A model generated the notes under the pieces. The model was given only the letters and a program-made list of their open reading frames with translations, was not told the origin of the DNA and ran no database searches. Made by a program: the position numbers and the translations under genes. 64,000 nucleotides of DNA from Mesorhizobium sp. ZC-5 (GTDB lineage Bacteria; Pseudomonadota; Alphaproteobacteria; Rhizobiales; Rhizobiaceae), in the NCBI RefSeq assembly GCF_025753855.1, contig NZ_JAOWPT010000006.1, positions 62,001-126,000 on the forward strand, read 5' to 3'. Every line of letters begins with the position of its first letter. Position 1 is the stretch's first letter. Shown here one piece after another: positions 61,285-64,000 of the stretch.

Positions 61285-62271
61285 TCAGCCTTGCGTGGCC
61301 TGGCGCAACTCGCCGGGCACCACGCCGAGATGCGCCGCGAACTGGCGCCGGAAATGGCTGAGGTTTTCGAAGCCGATCGACCAGGCGATCTCGCGCACCG
61401 GCAGGCGGGTGGTCATCAAGAGCCGCTTGGCGAGTTCGATGCGCCGCGCCAGGATATATTGATGCGGCGCCAGCCCGGTCGCCTTCTTGAAGCAGCGCAC
61501 CAGATGGCAGGGGCTGAGCCGCGCCAGTCCGGCGAGGTCGTCGAGGCTGATCTGTTCGGCAAGGTTGTCCTCGATAAAGCCGGCCAGCCTCTGGAGCAGC
61601 CGGGCGTCCATGCGGGCGCCGGCGAAGCGCGACCGGCCAGGCTCGATGCCGTATTGCAGCGTCAGAAGCCGCTCGGCCAGGATATGCGCCAGCCAGGCCG
61701 CTTCGGTATCGCAGAGTTCCAGGCCGCCCATGCAGGCGCGCCGCAACACATGGGCGACACCGAGCACCACGGGATCGCGGCCGAACTCGAGCGATGCCTG
61801 GCCTTGCAGGGTCGGCTGCAGTTCGAAGTCAGTAATGCCGGCAGCGCGCGCCGCGTCGGCCAGCAATGCCGGCGACGGGTACATCTCCAGCGTGTCGCTG
61901 TATTCGCCGACATGCAGCAGCGTCGTCGGCTCGGCGCCGACCACATACATGGAGCCCGGCGGTGCGTCGATGCGATGTGTCCTGCCGGCATGCTCGAGCG
62001 CTACCGCGGAATGGGAGGAGAACACCACCTCGATGCGGTTGGCGCGGGTGGGTGCTGCGCCATCGAACGGCGGCAGCCAGGAATACTCGACCTCAAGCGC
62101 GGGCCAGCGAAGGTTGATCCGCCGCGATCCCTTCAGCACCTGCTCGACGTCGACGGCCTTCATGGGGCTTTCGATGAAGCCATTTCGTGTGACCTCTTTC
62201 CTGTCGACGACAACCGGCATCCGCCTGCCGGCTGACGACAAAAACAGACCTCCCGCGCGCGGCGGCACCAT
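61285..62271 (-). CDS. AraC-family transcriptional regulator
   Basis: 328 residues as the longest frame; ATG 62220 (MPVVVDRKEV) is a reasonable later start. N-terminal sensing domain without named motif, C-terminal double helix-turn-helix: DLAGLARLSPCHLVRCFKKATGLAPHQYILARRIELAKRLL and PVREIAWSIGFENLSHFRRQFAAHLGVVPGELRQ. Divergent from the DUF417 gene, whose expression it probably controls. Confidence 0.9.
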   Translation of the reverse strand: MVPPRAGGLFLSSAGRRMPVVVDRKEVTRNGFIESPMKAVDVEQVLKGSRRINLRWPALEVEYSWLPPFDGAAPTRANRIEVVFSSHSAVALEHAGRTHRIDAPPGSMYVVGAEPTTLLHVGEYSDTLEMYPSPALLADAARAAGITDFELQPTLQGQASLEFGRDPVVLGVAHVLRRACMGGLELCDTEAAWLAHILAERLLTLQYGIEPGRSRFAGARMDARLLQRLAGFIEDNLAEQISLDDLAGLARLSPCHLVRCFKKATGLAPHQYILARRIELAKRLLMTTRLPVREIAWSIGFENLSHFRRQFAAHLGVVPGELRQATQG

Positions 62272-62332
62272 GGCATATTCAAAAGCATTTCGTCACGGTC
62301 CGATTTTGCGAAGTTCAAGACTGGTCACCGAC

Positions 62333-62815
62333 ATGGATGCATCGAAATCACAGGACGCCCCGGAAGCAGCCGGCACCCTGCAGCGTCTCGGCCGCGGCAT
62401 CGCGCTGGCAGGCGTCGTACTGCCGCTGCTGCTGATCGGCGGGCTGAAATTCACCGCGGTCGAGATCGAAGGGCTGAAGCCGCTGATCGGCGGTACGCCC
62501 TGGCTGGCCTGGATGTACCCGGTATTCGGCGAGGCGGGCGCCTCGTATTTCCTCGGCGTGGTCGAGATCGCCACGGCGCTGCTTTTGATCGCGTCACCAT
62601 GGTCGGCACGCGCCGCAGTAGCGGGCGGGTTGCTCGCCGCCATCACCTTCCTCGTCACCTGCTCGATCATGGTCGCGCTGCCGATCTGGGAGCCGAAGGC
62701 CGGAGGGTTTCCGGCGCTCGGCTTCCTCGGCCAGTTCCTGATCAAGGACATCGCACTGCTCGGCATCTCGCTTGTGGTGCTGGGCGAGGGGTTGGCGCGG
62801 CTGAAAGCACGCTGA
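62333..62815 (+). CDS. DUF417 (YkgB-type) membrane protein
   Basis: 160 residues from ATG 62333 (an earlier ATG at 62270 overlaps the regulator start). Four membrane helices: GIALAGVVLPLLLIGGLKFTAVEIEGLKPLI, PVFGEAGASYFLGVVEIATALLLIAS, AGGLLAAITFLVTCSIMVAL and LGFLGQFLIKDIALLGISLVVL. The FTAVEIEGLKPLIGGTPWLAW motif is typical of DUF417, a family linked in some bacteria to chlorine-stress response. The stop TGA is the first three bases of the palindromic repeat copy B. Confidence 0.85.
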   Translation: MDASKSQDAPEAAGTLQRLGRGIALAGVVLPLLLIGGLKFTAVEIEGLKPLIGGTPWLAWMYPVFGEAGASYFLGVVEIATALLLIASPWSARAAVAGGLLAAITFLVTCSIMVALPIWEPKAGGFPALGFLGQFLIKDIALLGISLVVLGEGLARLKAR

Positions 62816-62917
62816 TGCATGTCGCCCGAGGGTCCCCCGGTTTCGGGGCAACGACATGCATCAAATCAAGGAATCCGAAGCGCGGCTGGTGAATCCTGTT
62901 CGGCGCGACGCGCTTAG
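62813..62917. repeat. Intergenic palindromic repeat, full copy B
   Basis: Same element as 41491-41597: TGATGCATGTCGCCCGA ... CGACATGCATCA stem, then AAGCGC ... GCGACGCGCTTAG. Begins on the DUF417 stop codon and ends at the methyltransferase stop codon. Confidence 0.85.
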
Positions 62918-63750
62918 GGGCGCCGCGCCGTCACGATCCAGCACGCGGCGCCGAGAAAGACACCATCCGGCGTTTCATAGTCCTTCAGCGTCTTGCGGAT
63001 TTCGGCGAAGGCCGCCTCGGCCTTGTCCGGATGCTTGCGGACCAGGCTGCCGACACCGCCCATCCTGAAGATCTCCATCACCTCGTCGAGGTCGCCGCCG
63101 CCGGTCCTCATGTCGAGCGGAGAAATCGCGATATCGGAAAACCCGGCATGCGAGAGAACCGACCGCGTGTGGTCCGGTTCGGCGAACGAGAAGGTGCTGG
63201 ATGGTGTGGGCGGCTGCGTTCCGATGGTGCGGAATGCCGCCTGGAGCGGCACGGTTACCCATTCCACCTCGTCGCGGGTGCGCCAGCAGACGAAGGCAAG
63301 GCGTCCGCGGGGTTTCAGCGCTCGGCCGAGATTGGCGAAGGCGGCGATGGCGTCCTCGAAGAACATGACGCCGAAGCGCGAGAAAATGCCATCGAATTGT
63401 TCGCCGCCGAAATCGAAGGTCTGCGCGTCGGCCTCGATGAAACGGACATTGGGGAGGTTTGCCGCGGCGGCGTGGTCGCGGGCCACCGCGAGCATCGGCG
63501 CGGAAATATCGGCGCCAAGCACGGACCCCTGAGGCCCGACCGCCCGCGCCAACTCCAGCGTCGCGTGTCCGCAACCACAGCCGACATCGATCAGCCGCTC
63601 ACCGGGTTGCGGGGCAAGCGCATCCATAGCGCGCTCGCCAAGCGGGGCCACCTCGCGTTCCAGCGCCGCCTGCAGCCGGATCCATGCCGGTGCACCGACC
63701 TCGGTCCAGTAGGCGATTTCCTCGGCATTGGGTTTGGGCGCATCGGCCAT
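62914..63750 (-). CDS. Class I SAM-dependent methyltransferase
   Basis: 278 residues. Motif I RLIDVGCGCGHATLELARAVGP, post-I GADISAPMLAVARDHAAAANLPNVRF, motif II AQTFDFGGEQFDGIFSRFGVMFFED and motif III RALKPRGRLAFVCWR are all present, as in the UbiE/methyltransferase-11 group. Substrate unknown. The gene ends inside the edge of repeat copy B. Confidence 0.9.
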   Translation of the reverse strand: MADAPKPNAEEIAYWTEVGAPAWIRLQAALEREVAPLGERAMDALAPQPGERLIDVGCGCGHATLELARAVGPQGSVLGADISAPMLAVARDHAAAANLPNVRFIEADAQTFDFGGEQFDGIFSRFGVMFFEDAIAAFANLGRALKPRGRLAFVCWRTRDEVEWVTVPLQAAFRTIGTQPPTPSSTFSFAEPDHTRSVLSHAGFSDIAISPLDMRTGGGDLDEVMEIFRMGGVGSLVRKHPDKAEAAFAEIRKTLKDYETPDGVFLGAACWIVTARRP

Positions 63751-63824
63751 TCGGCGTTCCTCCTCCAGGGCCGGCGGAAGATGCGCGAGCGAAATTCATA
63801 AGGCAAGCGGTGGGCGGGCAGGCC

Positions 63825-64000
63825 TTATTCTTCCGGCTCCGTGGTGAATTGCAGCGGGTAACCCTTCGCCTTGCCGGCCTCGGTGGCGCGGGTGGCCTTG
63901 GTTTCGGCGACGTCCCTGGTGAACACCGCGACGACGCAGACGCCGCGCCGGTGCGCGGTGATCATGATCTTGTGCGCCAGATCCTCGCCGACGTGGAATT
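63825..64000 (-). CDS. clpS: ATP-dependent Clp protease adaptor ClpS, N-terminus outside window
   Basis: The last 58 codons: EFHVGEDLAHKIMITAHRRGVCVVAVFTRDVAETKATRATEAGKAKGYPLQFTTEPEE. This is the C-terminal half of ClpS (AHRRGVCVV for the MLxVHxxGxxxxG helix, TRDVAETK, and the final LQFTTEPE). ClpS delivers N-end-rule substrates to ClpAP. Rhizobia often have two clpS genes; which this is cannot be told. Confidence 0.88.
   Translation of the reverse strand, partial: FHVGEDLAHKIMITAHRRGVCVVAVFTRDVAETKATRATEAGKAKGYPLQFTTEPEE

Overview
The window looks like a chromosome segment of an alphaproteobacterium of the order Rhizobiales, most likely a Mesorhizobium-like member of the Phyllobacteriaceae. 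The evidence is the cell-cycle set CtrA, ChpT and SciP with an EipA/DUF1134 protein, high GC, GANTC sites in the ctrA promoter region, RpoE2/EcfG-like promoter motifs and intergenic palindromes of the kind common in mesorhizobia. The genus is inference; the order is well supported.

Left part, 1-40.3 kb, reads as accessory DNA. It opens with a hydroxamate-type siderophore uptake set (receptor 3' part, FhuC-, FhuD- and FhuB-like), then folD on the other strand. At 6.7-15 kb lies a heme-rich respiratory cluster: a membrane tetraheme cytochrome, caa3-type oxidase subunit II, a fused subunit I+III, a small membrane protein, CtaG, a triheme cytochrome c and a sorbosone-dehydrogenase-like protein. 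Intact and broken small monooxygenase genes and remnants of a hydrolase and a LysE exporter follow.

From 16.5 to 33.7 kb lies a stress island: catalase KatE, an isochorismatase-family enzyme, DUF6766, two small iron-permease-like membrane proteins, a YciF-type ferritin-like protein, two DUF1236 envelope proteins, a histidine kinase/LuxR-type regulator pair and many small proteins of unknown role. Ten sites of the form GGAAC-N18/19-TT sit upstream of its genes in the right orientation. Three minus-strand genes share the same leader: a promoter with an upstream GACCAA/TTGGTC dyad, then a two-hairpin element just before the start codon. The island is full of duplicated, frameshifted and truncated copies (KTSC, DUF6894, DNA ligase, response regulator, hydroxyacid-oxoacid transhydrogenase). 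After it come a hipBA toxin-antitoxin pair with a repeated operator, a UvrD-family helicase and a large serine recombinase whose last codons run into a tRNA-Met(CAT) gene, which probably marks the right edge of an integrated element.

Right part, 40.3-64 kb, is tidy core-like sequence: a Gfo/Idh/MocA oxidoreductase, mnmA, sciP, a LysR regulator with a divergent DHA2 exporter, a PqiA-like protein, a FliJ-like protein, ctrA, a CheY-like regulator, chpT, eipA, a coiled-coil membrane protein, a SpoU-family RNA methyltransferase, an ArsR regulator, a HugZ-like protein, a CoA-transferase, an SDR dehydrogenase, an adenylate cyclase with TolB-like and TPR regions, an AraC regulator divergent from a DUF417 protein, a methyltransferase and the end of clpS. 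An AT-rich insert (about 56.1-57.45 kb) with two orphan genes interrupts it, and several palindromic repeat families lie between or inside genes.

No CRISPR array, rRNA operon or complete insertion sequence was seen.
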